DNA from: Hanstruepera marina
Lineage (GTDB): Bacteria; Bacteroidota; Bacteroidia; Flavobacteriales; Flavobacteriaceae
Direction: 5' to 3'
Length of the DNA: 64,000 nucleotides
Assembly (NCBI RefSeq): GCF_019880635.1
Contig: NZ_JAINVX010000005.1
Location: 310,001 to 374,000, forward strand
Part shown: one piece after another, positions 1-9,395 of the stretch
How the letters are laid out: the number at the start of each line of letters is the position of its first letter
Position numbering within the stretch: position 1 is the first letter of the stretch
The notes under the pieces: generated by a model
Seen by the model: the letters and a program-made list of their open reading frames with translations, nothing else
What the model was told of the DNA's origin: nothing
The model's database searches: none
Program-made: the position numbers and the translations under genes

Positions 1-30
1 TGTAATTTTTAATTAAAAATATATTAGATA

Positions 31-61
31 AAAGTCTCGGTTAATAATCGAGACTTTTTTT
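31..61 (+). terminator. Intrinsic terminator or attenuator hairpin before pheA
   Basis: Perfect 9-bp stem AAAGTCTCG (31-39) / CGAGACTTT (49-57) with a 9-base loop, followed by a T run to 61. It has the form of a rho-independent terminator. It ends only four bases before the pheA ATG at 66. It may terminate an upstream gene outside the window or act as an attenuator of the aromatic operon; the sequence cannot decide between them. Confidence 0.75.
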
Positions 62-65
62 GTTT

Positions 66-893
66 ATGATAAAATCTGTTGCCATACAAGGAGTTCAAGG
101 ATCGTTTCATCATATAGTTGCAAAAAACTACTTTGGTGATACCGTTGTTTTAAAGGAATGTTTGTCTTTTGATAAAGCAGTAGACACCCTATTGTCAAAA
201 CAAGCTGATGCTGTTGTTATGGCTATCGAGAATTCTATTGCAGGCTCAATAATACCCAATTATGCTTTGATTGATGGATATAACCTGCATATAGTTGGTG
301 AATATTATTTAGATATTCAGCACCATCTCATGGTATTGCCAGGGCAAACAATTGAAGATATTAATGAGGTATGTTCGCATCCTATGGCTTTGTTGCAATG
401 CAAGGTGTTTTTAAAACAATATCCTCATATTAAGTTGGTTGAAGATAAGGACACAGCCGAAGTGGCCAAACGTATTCAACAAAACCAATTAAAAGGAGTT
501 GCAGCTATTGGAAGTTATCTTGCAGCTGATTTGTTTGAGCTCAACATATTAGCAAGAAGTATTCAAACAATTAAGCATAATGAAACACGCTTTGTTATAG
601 TAAAGCGTGAAAATCATGAAATTCCAAAAGGAGAAATAAATAAGGCATCTATAAAATTTCAACTAGAGCATAAACGAGGGAGCTTGGCTACCATATTAAA
701 TGTTATGAGCGATTGTAAATTGAACTTAACCAAAATACAATCGCTACCAAAAATTGAAACGCCTTGGAAATATGCCTTTTTTGTTGATGTTACTTTTGAC
801 GATTACAACGATTTTGAAAAAGCACAATCCATTATCAAAATTATGGCAGAAGATTTTAAAGTATTAGGGCTGTATAAACAAGCAAGATCATGA
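66..893 (+). CDS. pheA: Prephenate dehydratase
   Basis: Converts prephenate to phenylpyruvate in phenylalanine synthesis, in the cytoplasm. The 275-residue protein has the usual monofunctional layout: a catalytic domain with ENSIAG (residues 55-60) and the catalytic TRF motif (T174), then a C-terminal ACT domain. The GALxxxL-like element is present as GSLATIL, but the ESRP phenylalanine-binding motif reads QSLP, so feedback inhibition may differ from the textbook enzyme. I chose the ATG at 66 over the TTG at 60, which lies in the T run of the preceding hairpin. Its stop overlaps the aminotransferase start by four bases (ATGA), so the two are translationally coupled. First gene of a four-gene aromatic operon. 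Confidence 0.95.
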   Translation: MIKSVAIQGVQGSFHHIVAKNYFGDTVVLKECLSFDKAVDTLLSKQADAVVMAIENSIAGSIIPNYALIDGYNLHIVGEYYLDIQHHLMVLPGQTIEDINEVCSHPMALLQCKVFLKQYPHIKLVEDKDTAEVAKRIQQNQLKGVAAIGSYLAADLFELNILARSIQTIKHNETRFVIVKRENHEIPKGEINKASIKFQLEHKRGSLATILNVMSDCKLNLTKIQSLPKIETPWKYAFFVDVTFDDYNDFEKAQSIIKIMAEDFKVLGLYKQARS

Positions 894-2032
894 TTGAATT
901 AGCAAATCGATTACAAACGGTTGAGGAGTACTACTTTTCTAAAAAATTAAGAGAGGTTAGGTTGCTTATGGCAAATGGTAAGCCCGTTATTAATTTAGGA
1001 ATTGGTAGCCCAGATTTAAGTCCGCCACAAAAAGTTATCTCGGCTTTAGCCGAGAGTTTTACTAACCCTAAAGCCAATCAATATCAAAGTTATCAAGGCC
1101 TTCCAGAGTTGCGCGAAGCCATGGTTTCCTTTTATAGAGAGCAATACAATGTGTATTTAAGCCCATCAACAGAGGTATTGCCATTAATGGGAAGTAAGGA
1201 AGGTATTATGCATATTTCCATGGCGTTTTTAAATGCAGGTGATCAAGTTTTAATTCCCAATCCAGGATATCCTACTTACACATCAGTTACAAAGTTGGTA
1301 GGTGCAAAACCTATTTTATATAGTTTAACGGAAGAAAATGATTGGTTGCCAGATTTAGAACTTTTAGAAAAGCAAGACTTATCACAAGTAAAACTTATGT
1401 GGATAAATTATCCGCATATGCCAACAGGAGCAAAAGGCAGTGATGCTATTTTTACAAGGTTAGTATCTTTTGCCAAGCGGCATAATATTTTATTGGTTAA
1501 TGATAATCCTTATAGTTTTATTTTAAACACAGAACCTAAAAGCATATTTCAGGTTTCGGGAGCTAAAGACGTGTGTTTGGAACTTAATAGTTTGAGTAAG
1601 ACTTTTAATATGGCAGGATGGCGCGTTGGGATGGTTTTAGGAAAATCAGAATTTATTAATGCCATTTTGAAAGTGAAAAGTAATATGGATTCAGGTATGC
1701 TTTACGGTGTTCAAAAAGCAGCTATTGAAGCCTTAAATTGCTCAAAGCTATGGTATGTTAGCTTAAATCAGGTTTATAAGCAGCGTCGTGAACTAATCTG
1801 GAAACTGGCCGATGCCTTAAATTGTACTTACAATAAAAATGCATCGGGAATGTTTGTTTGGGCCAAGTTGCCGCCTTATATAAAATCGGAAGAGTTTATT
1901 GATTTACTATTAAAGGAAAATGACATTTTTATTGCGCCAGGAACAATTTTTGGTAGTAATGGCGAAGGCTATGTTAGGTTTTCACTTTGTGCAAATACAG
2001 AAGATATTGAAGAGGCTATTGCAAGAATTTAG
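890..2032 (+). CDS. Class I/II pyridoxal-phosphate aminotransferase
   Basis: PLP-dependent fold-type I aminotransferase of 380 residues, a usual length. Position between pheA and tyrA suggests it transaminates phenylpyruvate and 4-hydroxyphenylpyruvate to phenylalanine and tyrosine, although this family also uses aspartate or alanine. The Schiff-base lysine is K237 in SLSKTF, the PLP-nitrogen aspartate is D205 in NDNPYS, and YVRFSL near the end supplies the substrate-binding arginine. The usual NYPxNPTGA motif reads NYPHMPTGA (173-181), with Met at 177 in place of the Asn that normally touches the cofactor. It overlaps pheA by four bases and ends three bases before tyrA. Confidence 0.92.
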   Translation: MIELANRLQTVEEYYFSKKLREVRLLMANGKPVINLGIGSPDLSPPQKVISALAESFTNPKANQYQSYQGLPELREAMVSFYREQYNVYLSPSTEVLPLMGSKEGIMHISMAFLNAGDQVLIPNPGYPTYTSVTKLVGAKPILYSLTEENDWLPDLELLEKQDLSQVKLMWINYPHMPTGAKGSDAIFTRLVSFAKRHNILLVNDNPYSFILNTEPKSIFQVSGAKDVCLELNSLSKTFNMAGWRVGMVLGKSEFINAILKVKSNMDSGMLYGVQKAAIEALNCSKLWYVSLNQVYKQRRELIWKLADALNCTYNKNASGMFVWAKLPPYIKSEEFIDLLLKENDIFIAPGTIFGSNGEGYVRFSLCANTEDIEEAIARI

Positions 2033-2035
2033 ATT

Positions 2036-2887
2036 ATGAAGAATATTTATATAATAGGTGTAGGGTTAATAGGCGGTAGTATTGCGAAGGATGTTAAACA
2101 CTTAAATCCTGAAATTTCAATTTATGGAATAGATACCAATGAAGCACATCTAGAAAAAGCTATAAAGCTGGGAGTAATTGATTTTAAGGCAGAATGGAAC
2201 GATTTAAAACAGGCTGATAGTGTTATTTTATCAATTCCGGTTGATGCAGCTGTAGAGCTTTTGCCTAAAGTTTTAGATGTAGTTGGTGACGATACTTTGG
2301 TTATGGAATCTGGTTCTACTAAAGTTGAAATTTGTAAAGCTGTTGAAAATCACTCTAAACGGAGAAATTTTTTGGCAACGCATCCTATAGCAGGTACAGA
2401 ATTTTCAGGACCGGAAGCGGCTTTGTTAGGTTTATTTAAAGGCAAAACCAATATAATTTGTGAAATAGAAAAAACAGCATTCAAGCTTCAAGAACGCGCT
2501 TTAACTATATTTAAAATTATGGGAATGCGCATTCGCTATATGAACCCTGAAGCGCATGACAAGCACATTGCTTATGTGTCGCATTTATCGCATATAAGCT
2601 CCTTTATGTTAGGGAAAACGGTTATTGAAAAAGAAAAAAACGAACGCGATATTTTTGATATGGCCGGAAGTGGCTTTGCCTCAACAGTTCGTTTGGCCAA
2701 AAGTTCCCCAGATATGTGGACACCAATATTTAAACAAAATAAAACTAATGTGATTGAAACCCTAGAGGAATACATTCAGAATCTAAAAGCATTTAAAACG
2801 CATTTGGAAAATGATAATTTTGACAAAATTCATAATGAAATGGCTAATACCAATCATATAAAAGAAATATTAAACGGAATTGCTTAA
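2036..2887 (+). CDS. tyrA: Prephenate dehydrogenase
   Basis: Oxidatively decarboxylates prephenate to 4-hydroxyphenylpyruvate with NAD(P)+, the tyrosine branch. The 283-residue protein opens with the Rossmann motif GVGLIGGS (8-15). It carries the family motifs ATHPIAGTEFSGP and HIAYVSHLSH in the helical dimerisation domain. No ACT or chorismate mutase domain is fused; the mutase activity is supplied by the next gene. ATG follows the aminotransferase stop by three bases, consistent with one transcript. Confidence 0.95.
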   Translation: MKNIYIIGVGLIGGSIAKDVKHLNPEISIYGIDTNEAHLEKAIKLGVIDFKAEWNDLKQADSVILSIPVDAAVELLPKVLDVVGDDTLVMESGSTKVEICKAVENHSKRRNFLATHPIAGTEFSGPEAALLGLFKGKTNIICEIEKTAFKLQERALTIFKIMGMRIRYMNPEAHDKHIAYVSHLSHISSFMLGKTVIEKEKNERDIFDMAGSGFASTVRLAKSSPDMWTPIFKQNKTNVIETLEEYIQNLKAFKTHLENDNFDKIHNEMANTNHIKEILNGIA

Positions 2888-2897
2888 TAATAAGAGT

Positions 2898-3983
2898 ATG
2901 GAAAACAAGAAAGAATTAAGAAATTGGTTAGATAACTTTGGATTAAGTCATCCATTGGTAATAGCAGGGCCTTGTAGTGCAGAAACGGAATCTCAAGTGC
3001 TTAAAATTGCTCATCAATTAAAAGATAGTGACGCTACAGTTTTACGAGCCGGTATTTGGAAGCCAAGAACAAGGCCAGGAAACTTTGAAGGAGTAGGTGC
3101 TTTGGGATTAAAGTGGTTGCAAAAAGCTAAAGAGGAAACCGGAATGCTTATTTCTACAGAAGTAGCTAATGCCAACCATGTAGAATTAGCTTTACAGCAC
3201 GATGTTGATGTGTTATGGATTGGTGCAAGAACAACAGTAAGTCCGTTTATTGTACAAGAAATTGCAGAAGCTTTAAAAGGAACCGAAAAACCTGTTATGA
3301 TAAAAAATCCGGTTAATCCAGATTTAGCTTTATGGCTTGGAGCCGTAGAGCGTTTTCATACCGCAAATATTAAGAATTTAGGGGTTATTCATAGAGGCTT
3401 TTCAACTTATGAAAAAACGCGTTACCGTAATAACCCAGAATGGCAGTTACCTATCGATTTGCAAAATAGGTTTCCAGACTTGCCATTAATCTTGGATCCT
3501 TCACATATTGCTGGACGACGTGATATTATTTTCGATTTATGTCAAACAGCATTAGATTTAAACTATGATGGTTTAATGGTTGAAACCCATTTTGATCCTG
3601 ATAATGCATGGAGCGATGCTGCTCAACAGATTACACCTGAGACCCTAATTCAGTTTATGGAAGATTTAAAAATTAGAAAAGAAACTGGGGAAGCAGCAGA
3701 GTTTAAAAATAAAATTAACACACTTCGTACACAGATAGATGTGATAGACCACCAGCTAATTGAAATGCTCGGTAAGCGTATGAAAGTTGCTGATGATATA
3801 GGAGCACTTAAAAAAGAATTTAATGTGGCAGTACTACAAACAAAACGGTGGAATGAAATATTAGGTAAAATGATTTTGCAAGGAGAAGAAAAGAATTTAA
3901 GTGAGGAATTTATTTTACGGGTTTTTAAAGCGGTACATCAAGAATCTATAAATCATCAAGAGAAGATTATAAATGCTAATTAG
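2898..3983 (+). CDS. Bifunctional DAHP synthase / chorismate mutase
   Basis: A two-domain enzyme with the first step of the shikimate pathway (type I-beta, KDO8P-like DAHP synthase) and chorismate to prephenate conversion. Residues 1 to about 255 carry AGPCSAETESQ, RAGIWKPRTRPG, WIGARTTVSP and DPSHIAGRRD, typical of DAHP synthase. Residues about 265-361 form a helical AroQ-type mutase (LRTQIDVIDHQLIEML, then QESINHQEKI). The mutase is C-terminal, the common Bacteroidota order, and may also act as the regulatory domain. I chose ATG 2898 (361 residues), ten bases after the tyrA stop, instead of a TTG at 2880 that would overlap tyrA. Confidence 0.94.
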   Translation: MENKKELRNWLDNFGLSHPLVIAGPCSAETESQVLKIAHQLKDSDATVLRAGIWKPRTRPGNFEGVGALGLKWLQKAKEETGMLISTEVANANHVELALQHDVDVLWIGARTTVSPFIVQEIAEALKGTEKPVMIKNPVNPDLALWLGAVERFHTANIKNLGVIHRGFSTYEKTRYRNNPEWQLPIDLQNRFPDLPLILDPSHIAGRRDIIFDLCQTALDLNYDGLMVETHFDPDNAWSDAAQQITPETLIQFMEDLKIRKETGEAAEFKNKINTLRTQIDVIDHQLIEMLGKRMKVADDIGALKKEFNVAVLQTKRWNEILGKMILQGEEKNLSEEFILRVFKAVHQESINHQEKIINAN

Positions 3984-4004
3984 AAATTTAGCATCTTTGT
4001 AGTA

Positions 4005-4955
4005 ATGACAGGAATTGTTTATAAATCTACAGGAAGTTGGTACACGGTAAAAACCGATTTAGGTGCTACGTATTTATGCAGAATTAAAGGTAAATTTCGC
4101 TTAAAAGGTATAAAAAGCACGAATCCAATTGCGGTAGGCGATATAGTGGATTTTGAGCTCGAAACTAAAAATGATGAGGTTACTGGTGTTATAGAAAATA
4201 TTCACGGCCGTGAAAACTATATTGTTAGAAAATCGGTTAACCTTTCTAAGCAAACCCATATTATTGCAGCCAATATAGATCAGGTTTTTTTACTGATTAC
4301 AATTGATAATCCGCCAACATTTACAAGTTTTATAGATCGTTTTTTGGTAACGGCAGAAGCCTATTCGGTTAAGACCATTTTATTGTTCAATAAAATTGAT
4401 ACCTATTATGGTGATGCACTTCATGAGGTGAAATATTTAGCACATGTATATCGTAAAATAGGTTATGAGTGCATTGGCATATCGGCTAAAAATGGTAAAA
4501 ATATAGACCAGGTTAAGTCCTTAATGAAAGATAAGGTAAGCATGTTTGCTGGCCATTCTGGTGTTGGGAAGTCTACATTGGTTAATGCCATAGAACCTGA
4601 ACTGGATTTAAAAACAAAAGCTATTTCGTCACAACATATGCAGGGTCAGCACACTACCACTTTTGCCGAGATGTTCGATTTAGGTTTTGGGGCTAAAATT
4701 ATTGATACACCTGGGATAAAGGGTTTTGGAGTGGTAGATATGGATAAGGAAGAAGTCGGTGATTATTTTCCAGAGTTTTTTGCGTTAAAGCAAGATTGCA
4801 AATTCAACAATTGTATACACCTTGACGAGCCTAAATGTGCGGTAAAGGAAGCTTTAGATAATGATGAAATTGCCTATTCTCGTTACCGTAGTTATGTGCA
4901 AATTTTAGAAGGCGAAGATGAGCATTACCGAACCGATAATTATGATAATGTTTAA
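4005..4955 (+). CDS. rsgA: Small ribosomal subunit biogenesis GTPase RsgA
   Basis: Circularly permuted GTPase that acts late in 30S subunit maturation. The 316-residue protein has an N-terminal OB fold, then G motifs in permuted order: NKID (G4), P-loop GHSGVGKST (near residue 185) and DTPG (G3). A C-terminal zinc knuckle reads C-x4-C-x-H-x5-C (QDCKFNNCIHLDEPKC). All diagnostic residues are intact. It lies 21 bases after the aromatic operon and three bases before dtd, so it may share a transcript with both. Confidence 0.96.
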   Translation: MTGIVYKSTGSWYTVKTDLGATYLCRIKGKFRLKGIKSTNPIAVGDIVDFELETKNDEVTGVIENIHGRENYIVRKSVNLSKQTHIIAANIDQVFLLITIDNPPTFTSFIDRFLVTAEAYSVKTILLFNKIDTYYGDALHEVKYLAHVYRKIGYECIGISAKNGKNIDQVKSLMKDKVSMFAGHSGVGKSTLVNAIEPELDLKTKAISSQHMQGQHTTTFAEMFDLGFGAKIIDTPGIKGFGVVDMDKEEVGDYFPEFFALKQDCKFNNCIHLDEPKCAVKEALDNDEIAYSRYRSYVQILEGEDEHYRTDNYDNV

Positions 4956-4957
4956 TT

Positions 4958-5413
4958 ATGAGAGTAGTTCTTCAACGCGTTTCAGAATCTAGTGTAACTA
5001 TTAATGATAAACAAGTTGCAGTAATAGGTAATGGGCTTCTAGTGTTACTTGGAATTGTTGATGATGATACTCATGAAGATATAAGTTGGCTGACCAAAAA
5101 GATTGTTAATTTGCGCCTTTTTCCAGACGACAATGGTGTTATGAATCGTTCTGTTTTAGACTGTAAAGGCGATATAATTGTTGTAAGTCAATTTACATTA
5201 CATGCCAACACAAAAAAGGGCAATAGGCCAAGTTATATAAAAGCAGCAAAGCCAGATATTGCCATTCCACTTTACGAGGCTTTTATTAAAGCATTGGAGA
5301 TCAGCTTGGGAAAGCCTATTCAAACAGGTGAATTTGGAGCCGATATGAAAGTTTCATTAATTAACGATGGACCAGTAACAATAATAATAGACTCAAAAGA
5401 CAAAAATCTTTAA
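4958..5413 (+). CDS. dtd: D-aminoacyl-tRNA deacylase
   Basis: Hydrolyses D-aminoacyl-tRNAs such as D-Tyr-tRNA, protecting translation from D-amino acids. At 151 residues it has the standard length. It begins MRVVLQRVSESSVTI and carries the active-site motifs SQFTLHANTKKGNRPS and NDGPVTI, where the cross-subunit Gly-Pro motif lies. The ATG follows the rsgA stop by two bases. Confidence 0.96.
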   Translation: MRVVLQRVSESSVTINDKQVAVIGNGLLVLLGIVDDDTHEDISWLTKKIVNLRLFPDDNGVMNRSVLDCKGDIIVVSQFTLHANTKKGNRPSYIKAAKPDIAIPLYEAFIKALEISLGKPIQTGEFGADMKVSLINDGPVTIIIDSKDKNL

Positions 5414-5470
5414 GCTTTCCTTAAGAGGCTTATAAAAATAATCATATTTTTATATCCATAATTTATTAGC

Positions 5471-7378
5471 ATGCCCAAACCAACCAACCTTATTGCATTT
5501 TTCGCTATTTTATGTTTTCACATTTCCATAGCTCAAGAGAATGCTTTACTCATTCCGGATTCTATTCCATTCCAATTGAAAAATAAAGCCAATTCTGTTA
5601 TACGGCAGAATAAAATGGTAATCGAGATTAAAGATTACAACCATATGATTGTGACCAATAATAGGATTGTTACAGTGTTTAATAAGTATGGAGATTCTGA
5701 TGCAGGTACCTATGAATCATATAGTAATAATGTCAGTATCCGCGACCTTGAGGCTAGAGTTTATGATGCCAAAGGGAATGAAATAAAAAAGTTTAGAGAA
5801 AAAGACTTTATTGATGAAAGCGCTGTTGATGGGATTTCGTTGTATTCAGACAATAGAGTGAAATATTTAGATTATACACCAATTAACTATCCTTATACTA
5901 TTGTGTATGAATCGGAAGTGGACTACCGTACAACAGCGTTTTTGCCGTCGTGGTATCCAATTGAAGGCTATTACTCTAGTACCCAAAATGCGGAATATCA
6001 AATTATCAACAATTCAAGTTCTACTGTTAAGGTTAAAACAGAAAATTTTGGAGACTACGGAATTGAAAAGTTTAGTGATTTTCACTACAAAGCATCGAAT
6101 TTAATGTCAATTGCACCAGAATCATATAGTCCGCCCTACAAAACATTTGCGCCGAATTTAAAAGCTGCCCTAACTGAATTTGATATGGAAGGTGTAAAAG
6201 GTGTTAACAATAATTGGACAGATTTTGGTCAGTGGATGAACGACAAATTAATTACCGGGACACAAGAATTACCTGAAGCGGTAAAATCTGAAGTAAAAGC
6301 CTTGACGGCAAATGCAACTACAGATTTAGAGAAAGCAAAAATAGTCTATGAATACATGCAGGGCAAAACACGCTATATTAGTGTTCAAGTGGGTATAGGT
6401 GGCTGGAAGCCAATGTATGCTTCAGATGTTGATAGATTAGGCTATGGTGATTGTAAAGCATTGACAAATTACACAAAATCATTACTAGACGAAGTAGGTG
6501 TGCCATCATATTATACTATAATTTATGGTGACAAAGACATTAGAAATATTGATAAAGAGTTTTCAGCTACACAAGGAAATCATGCTATACTTTGTCTGCC
6601 CAATAATGGAGATTATGTTTGGCTGGAATGTACAAATCAAACGGTTCCTTTTGGATATATAGCTAATTTTACTGACGATAGAGATGCCTTGATAATTACA
6701 CCCGATGGAGGGAAAATTGTACACACAACAGTGTATAAGGATAAGGACAATATTTTAAATACCAAGGCAACGATTGAATTGGATGCCTCTGGAAATATAG
6801 TAGCCAAAGTTAATCTAGAATCTTTAGGCAGCCAATATAGAACCCACGAACGATTATTATATAAAACACATAAGGATCAAGAATTATACTACAAAGAATA
6901 CTGGGATTACATTAATAATTTATCAATCATATCAAAGTCCTTGACCAATGACAAGGATAATGTGGTTTTTACTGAAAATGTGTCTGTTGAAGGGTTGAAA
7001 TATGCAACCAAAGCAGGAAATAGGCTGCTTTTTCAACCTAATGTGTTTAACCGTGTAACAAAAGCACCACCTAGATATAAGAAAAGAAAATTGCCTGTCG
7101 AGGTTGATAGAGGTTTTGTAGATTATGATGAGTTTATAATAAAACTACCTAGCTCAATTCAAGTTGAAGCATTACAAGATGATATAAACATAAGTAATAA
7201 GTTTGGAGAATATGAATTCAGTATCAAGCAGATTAATGATAATGAACTATTATTTAAGCGTAAGTTCTTACTGAAAAAAGGAAACTTCCCTAAAGAAGAT
7301 TATAAAGATTTTAGAGCCTTTTGGCTAAAGGTTGTAAAATATGATAAGTCTAAAATAGCTTTAATAAAAAAGTCCTAA
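5471..7378 (+). CDS. DUF3857 / transglutaminase-like exported protein
   Basis: Exported protein of 635 residues with a signal peptide (cleavage near SIAQ, about residue 21), an N-terminal DUF3857 domain, and a transglutaminase-like core. The catalytic triad looks intact: C328 in GYGDCKAL, H371 in GNHAILC and an acidic residue E386 in WLECTN. The family is widespread in Bacteroidota; substrate and reaction are not established, and I infer a periplasmic or outer-membrane peptidase or crosslinking role only from the fold. It is followed directly by a paralogue that has lost the triad, which suggests the two proteins work as a pair. The dtd-to-start gap is 57 bases. Confidence 0.85.
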   Translation: MPKPTNLIAFFAILCFHISIAQENALLIPDSIPFQLKNKANSVIRQNKMVIEIKDYNHMIVTNNRIVTVFNKYGDSDAGTYESYSNNVSIRDLEARVYDAKGNEIKKFREKDFIDESAVDGISLYSDNRVKYLDYTPINYPYTIVYESEVDYRTTAFLPSWYPIEGYYSSTQNAEYQIINNSSSTVKVKTENFGDYGIEKFSDFHYKASNLMSIAPESYSPPYKTFAPNLKAALTEFDMEGVKGVNNNWTDFGQWMNDKLITGTQELPEAVKSEVKALTANATTDLEKAKIVYEYMQGKTRYISVQVGIGGWKPMYASDVDRLGYGDCKALTNYTKSLLDEVGVPSYYTIIYGDKDIRNIDKEFSATQGNHAILCLPNNGDYVWLECTNQTVPFGYIANFTDDRDALIITPDGGKIVHTTVYKDKDNILNTKATIELDASGNIVAKVNLESLGSQYRTHERLLYKTHKDQELYYKEYWDYINNLSIISKSLTNDKDNVVFTENVSVEGLKYATKAGNRLLFQPNVFNRVTKAPPRYKKRKLPVEVDRGFVDYDEFIIKLPSSIQVEALQDDINISNKFGEYEFSIKQINDNELLFKRKFLLKKGNFPKEDYKDFRAFWLKVVKYDKSKIALIKKS

Positions 7379-9394
7379 ATGAAAAAAATCACTTTAATTT
7401 TATTAGCATTATTTAGTTTGCATGCATCCTCACAAGATTTCCGTTTTGGGAAGGTTAGCAAAGAGGAGTTGTTAGAAAAGCGAAACCCACAAGATACTTC
7501 GTCACATGCCACAATTTTGTATCACAATCAAGAAATCTACTATCAGTACAGTCAAAATGATGGCTTTTCACAAGTAAATACAATATATCGACGTATTAAA
7601 ATTTATGATAATGAAGGCTATGATTGGGCAACTCACCAAATCAGATTATATGATCAATCGGCTTCAAGCGGGGAGGATTTAAAAAACTTAAGGGGCTATA
7701 CCTACCATTTAGAGAGTGGAAAAGTGAAAAAAACTAAACTAAAAAATGAAAGCATTTTTAACGAAAAAAAAAGTGATGATTGGGAAATACTAAAATTCAC
7801 GCTGCCTAATATTAACGATGGCGTTGTTATTGAATATGAATATGCCATTCATTCTCCGTATATCGGCATCGAAGATGTGGTTCTGCAAGAATTAATTCCA
7901 ATCAAGCAATTGGATTTTGAAGTAAGAATACCAGAGTTTTTTAATTTTAATAAAACGGTTAACCCAAAATCAACATATTATCCTGAAGTTTTAGATTCAG
8001 AATATGATCGCGTAGAAAATACATATGCAAGAAATAGAGTTACTACAAGTCGAGGAACACAATCAAGTACGACTGAAGCTTCGAAATGGAGATTTAAAGA
8101 ACGTAAAACAGAAGTACATGAAACTAATATACCGGCTTTGGTTTATGAACCCTATGTAGATAATTTAAGAAATTATCAAACCAGAATTTCTTGGGATTAT
8201 GCTTTTTTTAAAGGACCAGATGGTGAAATAAAAACCTACTCGACAACATGGGACAAAGTTGTTGAAACCATATATAGAAACGATAATTTTGGAGGGCAAC
8301 TTAATAAAACAGGTTATTTTGATGATGATCTAGATTCCGTTTTAGCTGGTATAGAAGACCCTATGGAAAAAGCAGCTAGAGTATTTAATTTTGTTAAATC
8401 TAAAGTAAAATGGAACGAGATTGTTTCTATTTATTCAAACGATGGAGTTAAGAATGCTTATAAAACAGGTTTAGGTAATGTTTCTGAAATCAACTTAATG
8501 CTAACTGCTATGCTGCGTTATGCAGGTTTAACAGCAAACCCTGTTCTGGTAAGTACACGTAGTCATGGAATTCCAATATTGCCTACGCGCTCGGGTTTTA
8601 ATTACGTTATTTCGGCAATAGAAGTACAAGATGGTTTGATTTTATTAGATGCTACCAACCCTTACGCAACTGCAAATATCCTACCAGAACATGTTATTAA
8701 TTGGCAGGGCAGAATAGTTCGTGAACATGGTAGTTCGGCATGGATTCCTTTAAATAGCACTGCGCAATCAAAAGAAACTATTTCCTTAAATGTTAAAATA
8801 AACGATGATTTGTCAATTGATGGGAAAGTAAGAGATCATTTAACCAATCATTTAGCGTTTAATTTTAGAGAACAATACAACAATATCAATAACGAACTTT
8901 ATATTCAAAAATTAGAAGAAGGTAAAGGCGAAATAGAAATTTCAAATTTAGAGATAAATGGTGATAAAGAATTAAGTAAGCCAATTATGTATTCGTATGA
9001 TTACCACCTAGAGAATGCTATAGAAGAAATAGGAGATAAGTTGTATATGTCTCCAATGATTTTTATGGAGCCAAAAGAAAATCCATTTAAACAAGAAACC
9101 AGACTTTACCCTATTGATATTATTTATCCAAGATCAGCTAAATATGTTGTAAACCTTATGTTACCAGAAGGTTATGCCGTTGAAAGTTTGCCCGAGAGTA
9201 CAAAAATTCAATACAACAATAACGAAGGAGAATTTACTTATCTTGCAAGAGAGAATGGTAAAATGTTACAATTCACTATAAGTTTGGATATGAATAGAAC
9301 ATTAATTCTTCCGGAAAACTATCCAGATTTCAAGAAGTTTTTTGAATTAATGATTGAGAAGGAAACCGAAAAAATAGTGCTTAAAAAAGTTTAA
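7379..9394 (+). CDS. DUF3857 protein with degenerate transglutaminase core
   Basis: Paralogue of the preceding gene, 671 residues, with a signal peptide (ending near HASSQ, residue 19), a DUF3857 domain and a transglutaminase-like fold. Aligned by eye with its neighbour, the catalytic Cys is V368 (GLGNVSEIN), the His is Y409 (SGFNYVIS), and only the acidic residue remains as D424 (LLDATNP). It is therefore likely a non-catalytic family member, perhaps a binding or regulatory partner. Its ATG follows the previous stop with no gap, which implies stoichiometric co-expression. It leads on to the MazG-like gene after one base. Confidence 0.82.
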   Translation: MKKITLILLALFSLHASSQDFRFGKVSKEELLEKRNPQDTSSHATILYHNQEIYYQYSQNDGFSQVNTIYRRIKIYDNEGYDWATHQIRLYDQSASSGEDLKNLRGYTYHLESGKVKKTKLKNESIFNEKKSDDWEILKFTLPNINDGVVIEYEYAIHSPYIGIEDVVLQELIPIKQLDFEVRIPEFFNFNKTVNPKSTYYPEVLDSEYDRVENTYARNRVTTSRGTQSSTTEASKWRFKERKTEVHETNIPALVYEPYVDNLRNYQTRISWDYAFFKGPDGEIKTYSTTWDKVVETIYRNDNFGGQLNKTGYFDDDLDSVLAGIEDPMEKAARVFNFVKSKVKWNEIVSIYSNDGVKNAYKTGLGNVSEINLMLTAMLRYAGLTANPVLVSTRSHGIPILPTRSGFNYVISAIEVQDGLILLDATNPYATANILPEHVINWQGRIVREHGSSAWIPLNSTAQSKETISLNVKINDDLSIDGKVRDHLTNHLAFNFREQYNNINNELYIQKLEEGKGEIEISNLEINGDKELSKPIMYSYDYHLENAIEEIGDKLYMSPMIFMEPKENPFKQETRLYPIDIIYPRSAKYVVNLMLPEGYAVESLPESTKIQYNNNEGEFTYLARENGKMLQFTISLDMNRTLILPENYPDFKKFFELMIEKETEKIVLKKV

Positions 9395-9395
9395 A

